Shown piece after piece: positions 43,989 to 52,332 of a stretch of 52,332 nucleotides of DNA. The notes beneath the pieces were generated by a model. The model saw only the letters and a list, made by a program, of their open reading frames with translations. It made no database searches and had not been told where the DNA came from. Each line of letters begins with the position of its first letter. Within the stretch, counting starts at the first letter, position 1. This DNA is from Holosporaceae bacterium UBA3830 (GTDB lineage: Bacteria; Pseudomonadota; Alphaproteobacteria; UBA3830), in NCBI GenBank assembly GCA_002393025.1, contig DGIE01000061.1:1-52332 (forward strand). The letters run 5' to 3'. A program made the translations under genes and the position numbers.

Positions 43989-46900
43989 TTATTTACTTTT
44001 GTGGAGGTTCTCTCTGTTTAAAAGGATATATCCAATTGGAACAACCAATAAGGTCAGCAAAATGCCGCTGATTCCGCCGAAAACTTCAACGATACCCAAA
44101 TTTTGACGGCTGACGCAACTGGCTCCTGTCGCGAGCATAAGCGGAACAGCTCCAGCGACAGTGGAAATTCCTGTCATCATGATCGGACGCAATCTTAGAC
44201 GGGCTGCCTCGAGCAAAGCTTCCTTCATTCCCATGCCTGATTCTCTCAACTGATTTGCAAATTCAACGATAAGAATTCCATGCTTTGAATTTAATCCTAT
44301 CAGCATAATTAAACCGATTTGAGAATATATATTCATTGTGTATCCGAGGAAATACAATGCGGTGAGAGCACCCAATCCTCCCAGTGGAACACTCAACATA
44401 ACAATTAGCGGATGTTTAAAACTTTCAAACTGCGAAGCCAAAGCCAAGTACGAAATTAAAACAGCCAATGAGAAAATAAATAACATACTTCCGTCTGATT
44501 CTTTGTAATCTTTGGATTGACCACGGTAGAACATTTGGGCATATTCAGGTAACTTACTTTTTACTTTAGTTTCAACGTAGTTCAAAATGTCGCTCATAGC
44601 ATATCCTGAACTGATATTTCCGGAAAAAGTAATACATCTGGTTCGATCGTGACGCGCTAAGGACCGAGGTGTTCCTGATTCTTTTATATCTGTGAGATTG
44701 TCTAAAGGTATCAATTGATTACTGCCTGATCGAACGTAAATATTCGAGACATCTCTCATATCCGAACGGCTTTCTCGATCCGCTTGCAAAATAACATCGT
44801 ATTCTCGCCCACCATCAATATAAGTGGTAACAGTCTTTGACCCAAGCATGGTTTCCAAAGTGGAGCCTATAGTTTTTGCAGAAATGTTAAGGTCCCCTGC
44901 CCTGTCTTTATCTACATTTACAAAAAACTTCGGCGTAGTTTCTTTATAATCACAATCGATATCAGAAATTCCCGGATATTTTTTCAATTCTTCCAGTATG
45001 ACATTTTTCCATTGGGCCAGCTCCTCATAGTCAGGACCTCCAACGACGAACTGCAGCGCGTGAGAACCGCTCGCCCCTATTCCCATCGGCAGAATCGGAG
45101 AAACACTAACTCCGGCAATTTCTCCTAAAATTTTCTTGAATTGTGCCGCAATTTCGAAGGTAGATTTTTTTCTGTCTTCCGAATTAATGAATTCGATATT
45201 CATATGTCCTGAATTTACCGCACCATCCGCATCTCCAAACCCCGGAACTGTCGTCGTAATATTCTTCGCAATGCCTTCATCTAATACTACTTTTATTTTC
45301 TTTAAAATTTGTTGAGCATAATCTCTCATAACATAGAATCCGGCTCCTTCTCGTGCCGTGATTTTCAAAAATATCGAATTTCTGTCTTCCTTGGGTTCAT
45401 ATTCTCCCGGAAGAATCACAAAAAATACACCGACAATTGTTACAATCGCGACAAAAATCATCACAATATACTTTTTGTAATTCAATAAGCTAACCAAAAT
45501 ATTTTTATAAAATTTTCCGCTTTTTTGAACAACTCTTTCTACCCACATATTAAATTTATCGGATCGATCTATCGCTCGTAAAAATCTTGAACACAACATA
45601 GGGGTAAGAGTCAGTGCGACAAAAGATGATAGACAGACAGAAGTGGACATGGCTACAGAAAATTCCGTAAACATTTTTCCTGTCTTCCCCGGAAGCATTG
45701 AAATCGGAAGAAATACTGATAGCAGAACAACCGTTGTGGATATGACAGCAAACAAAACCTGATTTGATCCTTTTTTAGCCGCATCCATTGCTGACTCGCC
45801 ATTCTCAATATGTCTTTGGATATTTTCCAATACCAAAATCGCGTCATCGACAACTATACCGATTGCCAATACCATCGCCAACAAAGTGAGCATATTTATT
45901 GTGTAACCTAAACTATTCAGAACGATGAAGGAACCTATTATCGATACGGGTACCGTGATTGCAGTTATGATCGCAGCCCGAATCGATCCTATAAATACAA
46001 AAATTATCAAAAACACTAATATTGCAGCAATTATCAAAGAATAAAATACCTCTCTTATCGAATCGTTTATGAATTGAGACTCATCCCTCAGTATTGTCAT
46101 AGACATTCCCTTAGGCAGATTTTTCTCCAAAGTTTTTATCAAAGCACGAACATCTTTAGATATTTGTATAACATCTGCTGTTTGAGATTTTGAAACTCGA
46201 ATGGCTACCGATGGCTCTCCGTTCGCCTCGAAAAAACTTCTACTGGATTTGGTATCTATCACAACTTTTGCTATATCTGAAATTCTGATTGGATGTCCCT
46301 GTTCATCGCGCGAAATAATAATTTTTTCAAAATCTTTCGGCGATGAAAATTGTCTGTTAATTGTTATCGGAAATTCCATGAACTTCGATTCGATTCGTCC
46401 TGCCGGATATTCGACATTTTCAGTTCTGATAGCATTTTCAACATCTTCAACCGTGATATTGTGGGCCGCCAGTTGCTCTTTGTTTACCCAAATCCTCATG
46501 GATTTTTCTTGATTTCCAGCAATATCAACCGACGCAACTCCCTCAATGACCGAAAATTTATCCAAAATATATCGATTCAGGTAATCCGTGATTTCCATTC
46601 CAGACATCGGAGCAGAGACCGAGATCATCACGCAAGGAAATCCTCCTGTGTCGTATTTCCGAATGACAGGAAGATCTGCTCCGTCAGGTAATCTATTGTA
46701 TATTCTGCTGACTCGATCTCGTACGTCATTAGTTGCATTATCAAGATCTCTATCTATTGAAAATTCCAGTTTGACATTTGAACGACCATCTTTACTTGTC
46801 GACTGAATGTTATCCAACCCCTCGATTCCGGCAACTGCGTTTTCTATTTGCTGAGTGATTTTGGTTTCAACAATGCTTGAAGAAGCCCCTGTGTAGGTAG

Positions 46901-47045
46901 TTGAAACAGAAATAGTCGGAATTTCGATATTCGGATATTCTCTTATTCCGATTTTGCGCAAATTTAAATATCCGAATAATAGAATTAAAATCATAAAAAC
47001 CAGAGTAGTAATAGGACGTTTTATGGAAAAGTTGCAGATATTCAT
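43989..47045 (-). CDS. RND-family efflux pump, inner-membrane subunit (HAE1-like)
   Basis: 1,018 residues, twelve membrane helices with two large periplasmic loops. The proton-relay motif is in helix 4: LAIGIVVDDAILVLENIQRHI (two adjacent Asp). MNIYSQIGLIMLIGLNSKHGILIVEFANQLRE marks the second half. It is similar in length and order to AcrB/MexB-type transporters but closer to the single-subunit alphaproteobacterial group. It exports drugs or host toxic compounds in exchange for protons. It overlaps the adaptor gene by 4 nt; an outer-membrane TolC-type gene is not in the window. Confidence 0.93.
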   Translation of the reverse strand: MNICNFSIKRPITTLVFMILILLFGYLNLRKIGIREYPNIEIPTISVSTTYTGASSSIVETKITQQIENAVAGIEGLDNIQSTSKDGRSNVKLEFSIDRDLDNATNDVRDRVSRIYNRLPDGADLPVIRKYDTGGFPCVMISVSAPMSGMEITDYLNRYILDKFSVIEGVASVDIAGNQEKSMRIWVNKEQLAAHNITVEDVENAIRTENVEYPAGRIESKFMEFPITINRQFSSPKDFEKIIISRDEQGHPIRISDIAKVVIDTKSSRSFFEANGEPSVAIRVSKSQTADVIQISKDVRALIKTLEKNLPKGMSMTILRDESQFINDSIREVFYSLIIAAILVFLIIFVFIGSIRAAIITAITVPVSIIGSFIVLNSLGYTINMLTLLAMVLAIGIVVDDAILVLENIQRHIENGESAMDAAKKGSNQVLFAVISTTVVLLSVFLPISMLPGKTGKMFTEFSVAMSTSVCLSSFVALTLTPMLCSRFLRAIDRSDKFNMWVERVVQKSGKFYKNILVSLLNYKKYIVMIFVAIVTIVGVFFVILPGEYEPKEDRNSIFLKITAREGAGFYVMRDYAQQILKKIKVVLDEGIAKNITTTVPGFGDADGAVNSGHMNIEFINSEDRKKSTFEIAAQFKKILGEIAGVSVSPILPMGIGASGSHALQFVVGGPDYEELAQWKNVILEELKKYPGISDIDCDYKETTPKFFVNVDKDRAGDLNISAKTIGSTLETMLGSKTVTTYIDGGREYDVILQADRESRSDMRDVSNIYVRSGSNQLIPLDNLTDIKESGTPRSLARHDRTRCITFSGNISSGYAMSDILNYVETKVKSKLPEYAQMFYRGQSKDYKESDGSMLFIFSLAVLISYLALASQFESFKHPLIVMLSVPLGGLGALTALYFLGYTMNIYSQIGLIMLIGLNSKHGILIVEFANQLRESGMGMKEALLEAARLRLRPIMMTGISTVAGAVPLMLATGASCVSRQNLGIVEVFGGISGILLTLLVVPIGYILLNRENLHKSK

Positions 47046-48136
47046 TTGATTCCATCCGTATTTTCGGAGAACGTGGAATATTCGACAGAACGTTCGGAAT
47101 TTTCGGAAATTTTCACCATATCTCCGTCGGAAATTTTCACAACTCCGTCAACAATTACCCTATCCGATGAAGTTAGTCCTTTCGTAACCTCGACAAGATG
47201 ATCTCTTCTTTCTCCTATTTCAATTTCTTTTTGCTTTGCTCTATTTTCAGAATCTACTATATATACGTAATGCTTTTCGCCGACATTTAAAACCGCGCTC
47301 TCCTGAATCTGAATAGCATTTCTGTCTTGCATTTCTATAGTAACATTTAACATCATACCTGATCGCAAAAGATAATCTTTATTTTCGATAATGCCACGCA
47401 CGGATATACTTCGAGAAACAGCTGATATACGAGGAGATACAGCTTGTACTGAACCGAAAAACTTCTTGCCCGGTAACGCGATGCCTGTAGCTTCAATTTT
47501 ACAACCTTTTGTAATCAACGATAAATATTTCTCTGGCACAGAAAAATCCACTTTTATGTTTTTGATATCATCTATGGTGGTAATCACGGTTCCGGGAGAA
47601 AGGAGAGCTCCGACACTTATTTTTCTGAGCCCCAGCATTCCGTCAAACGGAGCGACAATGGTTCTTTCTTTTATCTCTTCTTCGACCTCTGCTAATTTTG
47701 CTTGAGCATCCTGAACCTTTGTATTTTGCGAATCATATTCTTTCGCGGCGATAACATTTCTCTTTTTCAGCGTTGAAATTCGAGTTAATTCTCTCTGTTG
47801 CTCCTGAAGATTAATTTCCGCCTGCTTCTTCTGCGCCAACAGTTTATCAATATTTTGTTGAACGAGAACATCCCCCTTCTTCACGAAATCGCAATCGGAA
47901 AAATTTATCTTAGTGACTTTTTGAGCCACGCTGGATGTTATATCTACGGATTCATTCGAAACCGCAGTTCCGATAAATTCCAAAACCGTATGAATCCTTG
48001 ATTCCGTAACTTGGCTGACTTTTACTGAAACCTGAGGTCTTTCTTTAACTCTTGTTGTCTTGGTATTATCAAATAACTTATATACCGAAAACACCAATAA
48101 CAAAACAAATAGCAATCCGATTTTTTTTCTATTCAT
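47042..48136 (-). CDS. RND efflux periplasmic adaptor (membrane fusion protein)
   Basis: 364 residues. An N-terminal membrane anchor (about 5-22) precedes the barrel-sandwich lipoyl half (SVDITSSVAQKVTKINFSDCDFVKKGDVLVQQN), a coiled-coil hairpin (about 95-145: QKKQAEINLQEQQRELTRI), the second lipoyl half (ERTIVAPFDGMLGLRKISVGALLSPG) and beta-barrel plus proximal domains. It couples the pump to the outer-membrane channel. Two nucleotide-level signs of cotranscription: 4-nt overlap with the pump gene, and 58 nt from the trpS stop upstream. Confidence 0.92.
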   Translation of the reverse strand: MNRKKIGLLFVLLLVFSVYKLFDNTKTTRVKERPQVSVKVSQVTESRIHTVLEFIGTAVSNESVDITSSVAQKVTKINFSDCDFVKKGDVLVQQNIDKLLAQKKQAEINLQEQQRELTRISTLKKRNVIAAKEYDSQNTKVQDAQAKLAEVEEEIKERTIVAPFDGMLGLRKISVGALLSPGTVITTIDDIKNIKVDFSVPEKYLSLITKGCKIEATGIALPGKKFFGSVQAVSPRISAVSRSISVRGIIENKDYLLRSGMMLNVTIEMQDRNAIQIQESAVLNVGEKHYVYIVDSENRAKQKEIEIGERRDHLVEVTKGLTSSDRVIVDGVVKISDGDMVKISENSERSVEYSTFSENTDGIK

Positions 48137-48194
48137 ATCTTTAAATTAAAGTAACAATACCAAGTATTTTTACCAAAAAGATATTAAAAAAACG

Positions 48195-49211
48195 TTAACC
48201 TTTCTTAAGATTTTGAGTAAAGTAATTAATCCCTATCGCGTCTCTGACTTCTTGCAGAGTTTGATTGGCAACGATCGCAGCTTTTTTGCTGCCTTCGGAA
48301 ATTATTTCCAAGAGATCTTTTTTCTTCAAAATCGCTCTTTTTTCGCGAATCGGAAGCAGCATTTTTTGCAGAACATCGTTCAGTAAGGACTTCAAAACAG
48401 TGTCGCCCAGTCCTCCCTTACGATACTTTGCTTTCAGATCTTCGATCTCTGCTTTTTCTTCATAAAAAGCATCGAGATACGTAAACACGACATTACCTTC
48501 GACCTGTCCCGGATCTGAAATCTTGATGTGGTTAGGATCAGTATACATAGACCAAACCTTTTTCTTAACGACCTCCGCTGAATCGCTCAGAAATATAGCA
48601 TTATTCAGTGACTTGCTCGCCTTCGCTTTGCCGTCGATTCCCACCAGGCGTGACGTTTTACTTAAACATGCTTTCGCCTCTTTCAAACAGTTGGTATTGT
48701 AAGTCCGATTGAATCGGCGAACAACCTCGTTGCAAAGTTCGATGAGTGGCAGCTGGTCCTCTCCGACCGGAATAATTTCCGCTTTGAACGCCGTAATATC
48801 CGCCGCCTGGCTTATCGGATAACAGAAAAATCCAACTGGAATGGTATCGCCGTAACCTTTTTGCTGAATTTCGTTTTTCACTGTCGGATTTCGCTCCAAT
48901 CGCGAGGTGGTTACTAAATTCATGTAGTACATCATAAGTTCCGGCAGTGCAGAAATTTGAGATTGTACAAAGATCGTTGAAATATTCGGATCAATTCCCA
49001 CTGAAATATAATCAGCAACGACCTCCAATAGGCTCTCCTGGATTTTAGACGGATTTGCAAAATAATCAGTCAACGCCTGAACATCCGCCACCATCACGTA
49101 CTGGTCGTACTGATGCTGCAGTGCAACTCGATTTTTCAAAGTGCCGATATAATGTCCGAGATGAAGGCAACCTGTCGGTCTGTCCCCTGTCAGCGCAATC
49201 TTCTTATCCAT
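48195..49211 (-). CDS. trpS: Tryptophanyl-tRNA synthetase
   Basis: 338 residues, bacterial type. HIGH-like: TGDRPTGCLHLGHYIG. KMSKS-like: GIDGKAKASKSLNN. GVDP-type: SVGIDPNISTIFVQSQISA. It charges tRNA-Trp. tRNA-Leu lies 16 nt upstream in the same direction, so both probably share a transcript from the promoter at 49327-49355. Confidence 0.95.
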   Translation of the reverse strand: MDKKIALTGDRPTGCLHLGHYIGTLKNRVALQHQYDQYVMVADVQALTDYFANPSKIQESLLEVVADYISVGIDPNISTIFVQSQISALPELMMYYMNLVTTSRLERNPTVKNEIQQKGYGDTIPVGFFCYPISQAADITAFKAEIIPVGEDQLPLIELCNEVVRRFNRTYNTNCLKEAKACLSKTSRLVGIDGKAKASKSLNNAIFLSDSAEVVKKKVWSMYTDPNHIKISDPGQVEGNVVFTYLDAFYEEKAEIEDLKAKYRKGGLGDTVLKSLLNDVLQKMLLPIREKRAILKKKDLLEIISEGSKKAAIVANQTLQEVRDAIGINYFTQNLKKG

Positions 49212-49227
49212 GCTAAATCCTTAAAAG

Positions 49228-49314
49228 TGGTGCCCTTGGCCGGAATCGAACCAGCACATCCTAATGGACAACAGATTTTGAGTCTGTCGCGTCTACCAGT
49301 TCCGCCACAAGGGC
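49228..49314 (-). tRNA. tRNA-Leu (anticodon CAA)
   Basis: An 87-nt class II tRNA on the minus strand with the long variable arm. Acceptor GCCCTTG/CAAGGGC, anticodon stem ACAGA/TCTGT with loop CTCAAAA (anticodon CAA), T arm GGTTCGATTCC, encoded CCA (49228-49230). Confidence 0.95.
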
Positions 49315-49326
49315 AACTACGCATTA

Positions 49327-49355
49327 TGAATACCTTAAATTTCGCTTCGATGCAA
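49327..49355 (-). promoter_or_regulatory. Candidate promoter of tRNA-Leu/trpS
   Basis: Reading leftward: TTGCAT (49355-49350), 17-nt spacer, TATTCA (49332-49327), ending 12 nt before the tRNA 5' end. CATAAT at 49329-49324 is an overlapping alternative -10. Confidence 0.42.
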
Positions 49356-49384
49356 TAGCCTGTTGGAAATAATTAATAAAAATA

Positions 49385-49489
49385 GCAGGAAGTTCCTGCA
49401 GCCTGTGTTTTTTACTCCGATACGACAGTATGCCCTCTGCATCTGAATCGATTTTTGTGATTTCGCGGCATACTGTGGTATAGATATAC
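49385..49489. repeat. Cluster of three inverted repeats upstream of the TadE-like gene
   Basis: In the 272-nt gap between tRNA-Leu and the TadE-like gene there are three palindromic elements: GCAGGAA-g-TTCCTGC (49385-49399), a 10-bp perfect pair ACAGTATGCC (49425-49434) / GGCATACTGT (49467-49476) with a 32-nt loop, and GTATA-ga-TATAC (49478-49489). None is followed by a T run in either direction, so they are not ordinary terminators. They may be operators or a structured leader. No gene is visible in the gap; an 82-codon minus-strand frame there (49335-49583) has no family resemblance. Confidence 0.55.
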
Positions 49490-49586
49490 AGCAAAAATAC
49501 CGCGTCAAGGCGCTGCCTGGTAACTTTTTGTTAACCGTTTCCTGCGAGAATGACGAAGTATGAGTTTTTGTAACAAGGAGCACGTA

Positions 49587-50451
49587 ATGAATTGGTTTGC
49601 CAAAAAGGTATTTGACGGGGGGGGATCAAAAAAATCGTTGTAAATCATATAATTATACTTTAAAATTTGCAAAAAACTTCAAAAGTTTATCCGAAAATCT
49701 GAAAAATTTGTATGAGAAAGCAGAGCGATTTTTAACACCGCGCTGTGAGAAAGAATTATCTAGAGGAGCGGTTTTGATCGAGTTCGCAATTTGCATACCG
49801 ATTTTGATTATTTTGTTGTTCTACATCCACGACTTGGTGAAAATTAAAAGATATTATTCTCAAACCGAGTTTGTCGCACAACAGGCTGTTAATATGATCC
49901 AAAATATTTCACAGAATAGAACGAATAAGGAAATAACTATTAAAGATTTAAAGTATGTATGTTCACTTGCTTGGCTGACTCTGTATCCCGCACAAACTAT
50001 GTATGTCAACAGTCAAGGAGGAAGAATACATGATCTTTCCCATGAGCCATGGCTTCATGTGTTCTATGTAAAAGGACTTCCTGATGGCAAAGCTTCAATC
50101 ATATGGGGTTGCCTCATTTTTGGAAACAAGAATGCTCCTAATTGGGGATATTGGTATCATGATAATAGTTGCATATATACTAATCTTCAGTGGAAAACTA
50201 ATGCGGCGCCTGAAAGTATTTATCCCTCTCTAAAAATACAAGATGGAGAAGTAAAAATCATAATAGATACTCATTTATATTGCAATTCTTCCATATATAA
50301 CAAAAATGCAAACATAACTAGTAAACGCCAGGCATTTGGATGCCATTTGGTATTTCCCAAGCATTCATCTTCTCATTCCGAGATGTTCTTTAATTCCGTT
50401 GTCGTCTTCACCCCAAAACCAGGATTATTCAGTGAAACTGCGCCGTCATAA
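49587..50451 (+). CDS. TadE-like pilus-assembly protein with a G8 tract after the start (currently out of frame)
   Basis: The only start with a real ribosome site is ATG 49587 (AAGGAG at 49575-49580, 6 nt). It reads MNWFAKKVFDGG and then, because of eight G at 49617-49624, ends at 49641. With seven G the frame joins the long downstream frame (about 287 residues). That frame carries a TadE prepilin-like segment at about 56-90 of its sequence: RGAVLIEFAICIPILIILLFY, with Gly before the cleavage point and Glu at +5, then a membrane helix and YYSQTEFVAQQAVNMIQ. The C-terminal 190 residues are exported and rich in aromatic residues and cysteines (for example WGCLIFGN, SCIYTNLQW). TadE proteins are pseudopilins of Tad/Flp systems. 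No tad ATPase, platform or peptidase is in the window. Confidence 0.75.
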
Positions 50452-50522
50452 CAAATAAGAGAATTGTCGCCTCCAGAGGCACTCTGGCTCCAACCTCCGG
50501 CTTATTCAGTGAAACCGCGCCA
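50422..50522 (+). repeat. Duplicated 3' coding tail (remnant of a second TadE-like gene)
   Basis: Two 24-nt copies, 50422-50445 and 50499-50522, differ at three positions, each a third codon position. Both encode GLFSETAP, the first followed by Ser and TAA, the second directly by TAA (50523-50525). The second copy is not in the frame of the first (offset 77 nt) and is preceded by a short open stretch reading ...RGTLAPTS. It looks like the tail of another TadE-like gene whose body is lost. Confidence 0.55.
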
Positions 50523-50591
50523 TAATATAGGTAATCGCTTATCAAAAGGGCATCAAAAATAATCTCAAAAGGATCAATTTGTTGTGCTATT

Positions 50592-52332
50592 TTGACAAGA
50601 CTGCTTGCGTTTTTGTTTAATTTTTACCGAAAAATCTTCGCGGTACTTTTTTCTCACAATCGTGTATTCAAATTTAAAGAATCGGGATATGTGTTAGTTC
50701 TTTTCCTGACGATACTTCCTATATTTTTGTTTGGGGCAAAAATGGTTTTAGATAAAATGACGGAAACCCATGTAAAAATTGAACAATCAAAAGGCACGGT
50801 AACTTATTTTAAGCGCTGTGCAAAGGAAGCAGCTCTCGCTGTGGCTAAGAACTGGAATCCAGGATTAAATTTGTCATACCAAAAGAATGCATTGATGAAA
50901 GTAGCGGATGCAGTATATAACGATAGTCCCTGCTATGTGATGAACAACTCAGGAACGACAGGAGTCATTGGTACAGCGATTGCTGGATTAGACGAAAAAA
51001 AGTCGGTTAACGTATCTCAGACAGGAAGTAAGTTCAATCCGATAAAAGCGACTTATAACGAAATAAAAACCTATTCTTCGATTATGGCAGAAAAAGAAAT
51101 CAAATACAGCAATGCGACAAAATATTTACTGAGATACTACAGAGGTTATTATACGAGCAATTACAATGGAGGTGGAGGAGTCTATGGAAATACCTACTTT
51201 AGGATGTGGAGAGAGATAGATTTAAATACAGCTCCGTCTTACAGGTATAGTTATTTTGATGAAATAGATGAGACAGAAAAGGCAAACCGCAATTACGTTT
51301 TAAAGCATCATGATATTTATGGGTTACCATGTATGGGACGCGTAGGTCACTTTACGAGCTATCCTTATTATCCTACTAATGGATATTTTTGGCCTGGATG
51401 TGACACTTATCATTCCACATGGATAATGACCATACCGAGTACGTCATCATCGGTCTCTCAATATTATCCGTGGAAATATCACAGTTCATCCAGTGCTGCA
51501 GGAAACATAAAAACAGCGACAACGACTTACAAATCGAGGACAACTCCGTCGGGAACGGACCCTGTGAATATAACGGTGGATGGCGACCGAATTAAAGTGA
51601 CAACAGACTCTGGCACAGGATACCAAGGCACCACTGGTTATGCGCAGCCTGCACAATTGAATGTTGATATAGTGTTGGCGATTCCAGTAAATGGAGCTGC
51701 ATGTAACACAAGCAACAACGATGCGGCGTCTGCGACAGCGGGAACACCGATGACCTCATCGGAATATGGTTCCCACACATATCCGACACAAACTACTCCG
51801 GCTTTTTCCTCTAACACAACAGGCACCCCTCTCTATCAAATGGGTCAAGCTTGCAAAAATTTTGTGAAAGACAATTTCTACCATATCAAAGGAGTAACGA
51901 TGGGCCTGATTCCATATTCCGCAAAGGTATCGATCAGTCCTGACAAGGCGAGCAGTTACACAATCGCGATACCGCCGTTTGTTGAATATACACCGTGGAC
52001 GAATCCGTATTATCCAACAGCAGTGATGTACGGAACGAGCGGAGAGAAAGACGCACCTCTGGTGCAGGGGTATAAAACTACGGCGATAGGTTCGGGACAA
52101 ACTCTTCCAACAACGAATACGCCATACTACTGGGGAGGAATGCTGACGGGATGCCCAATCATGTGCCGCCGAGGAAGTACGACAAGCTGGAAACCGGCAC
52201 GCAGTTGGCCTACGGAAATTTGCTTTCAAATGTCCAGCCGAGCAGCGGAGATCAATACCGCTACATGAGAATGAATCTCAATCCATGTTTGGCGGGATAC
52301 GCAAACCAATTATCGATGAAATGCGAGAGGAA
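50592..52332 (+). CDS. Second TadG-like protein, frameshifted and cut by the window edge
   Basis: Starts at TTG 50592 without a good ribosome site; no better in-frame start lies between it and a stop at 50532. An N-terminal membrane segment (about residues 30-52: ESGYVLVLFLTILPIFLFG) is followed by a region matching the giant protein, including NPG and VYND. Near residue 356 LNVDIVLAIPVNGAAC matches the giant's DVDIVIAIPTN, and VTMGLIPYSAKVSISP matches AIGIIPYSGKVSLSP. After CPIMCRRG (52155-52175) the frame is lost and would stop at 52268, but the -1 frame from 52175 continues the homology (LETGTQLAYGNLL, then YRYMRMNLNPC aligning with YKFMQMNTNPC) to the edge. So one base is missing around 52170-52178. 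Base composition from about 51,600 on looks GC-richer than the neighbours. Confidence 0.7.

Noticed and set aside
49335..49583. 82-codon minus-strand frame upstream of the TadE-like gene.
   Set aside because: No recognisable family, no ribosome site, and it lies over the palindrome cluster.
51756..52229. 157-codon minus-strand frame over the second TadG-like gene.
   Set aside because: Antisense to a frame supported by homology with the giant paralogue; Arg/Cys/Ser-rich composition is typical of shadows in GC-richer DNA.
1..52332. CRISPR arrays, insertion sequences, integrases, prophage genes, rRNA operon.
   Set aside because: I looked for repeated spacers, transposase or integrase motifs and rRNA signatures and saw none; the window is otherwise a housekeeping block.
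1360..52332. The idea that the two TadG-like genes bound a mobile island.
   Set aside because: The 41 kb between them is core replication, translation and envelope genes, and the paralogues are too diverged at DNA level to act as terminal repeats.

Overview
This is a contiguous piece of an AT-rich bacterial chromosome, mostly dense, single-copy housekeeping genes. By gene content it looks like an alphaproteobacterium with an intracellular or symbiotic lifestyle. The supporting evidence is a class I lysyl-tRNA synthetase, a short prolyl-tRNA synthetase, the run proS - lolC/E - lolD - dnaE, an RpoH sigma factor with an RpoH box, TamA/TamB, and a decayed ankyrin-repeat gene. A Holosporales- or Rickettsiales-type organism is the best guess. 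Species cannot be named from the sequence alone.

Layout. 1-1,350: a terminator, a frameshifted ankyrin-repeat gene, and a minus-strand mini-gene with its own terminator. 1,360-8,247: one giant gene (2,295 aa) that is N- and C-terminally TadG-like but carries a huge, partly cysteine-rich insertion. 8,353-8,428: tRNA-Glu. 8,656-14,704: tamA, tamB (split at an A10 tract) and a glutathione transferase. 14,812-19,445: yebC facing a minus operon dsbD-lysS-udg, with a shared bidirectional terminator. 19,470-26,597: yqgE, pyk, a DsbA-like protein, der, dnaB and alr. 26,610-35,440: a long minus operon proS-lolC/E-lolD-dnaE-yqaA-pepP, preceded by tRNA-Gly. 35,695-40,686: yggU-rph-hemW-radC and obg-DMT transporter. 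40,661-43,053: rpoH and an M48-TPR protease, minus. 43,210-43,962: a SIMPL protein. 43,989-49,314: an RND pump and adaptor, trpS and tRNA-Leu, minus. 49,587 to the right edge: a TadE-like gene with a G8 tract right after its start codon, a remnant of a second TadE-like 3' end, and a second TadG-like gene that is frameshifted and runs off the window.

How it fits together. The housekeeping core covers replication (dnaB, dnaE), translation (three aaRS, three tRNAs), ribosome GTPases (der, obg), envelope biogenesis (TamA/B, Lol, M48-TPR protease, alr) and disulfide chemistry (DsbD, DsbA-like). The unusual part is the TadE/TadG-like set at both ends, with no Tad secretion ATPase, platform or prepilin peptidase in view. 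The two TadG-like proteins share a von Willebrand A-type fold signature in which the metal-site motif is replaced by a conserved Ile-Pro-x-Asn. The giant one has about 30 cysteines in roughly 370 residues, which would need the Dsb enzymes encoded nearby. Several frame disruptions (G8 in the TadE-like gene, A10 in tamB, A7 in the ankyrin gene, one in the second TadG-like gene) suggest either homopolymer-based phase variation, gene decay, or assembly errors. Reads would decide which.
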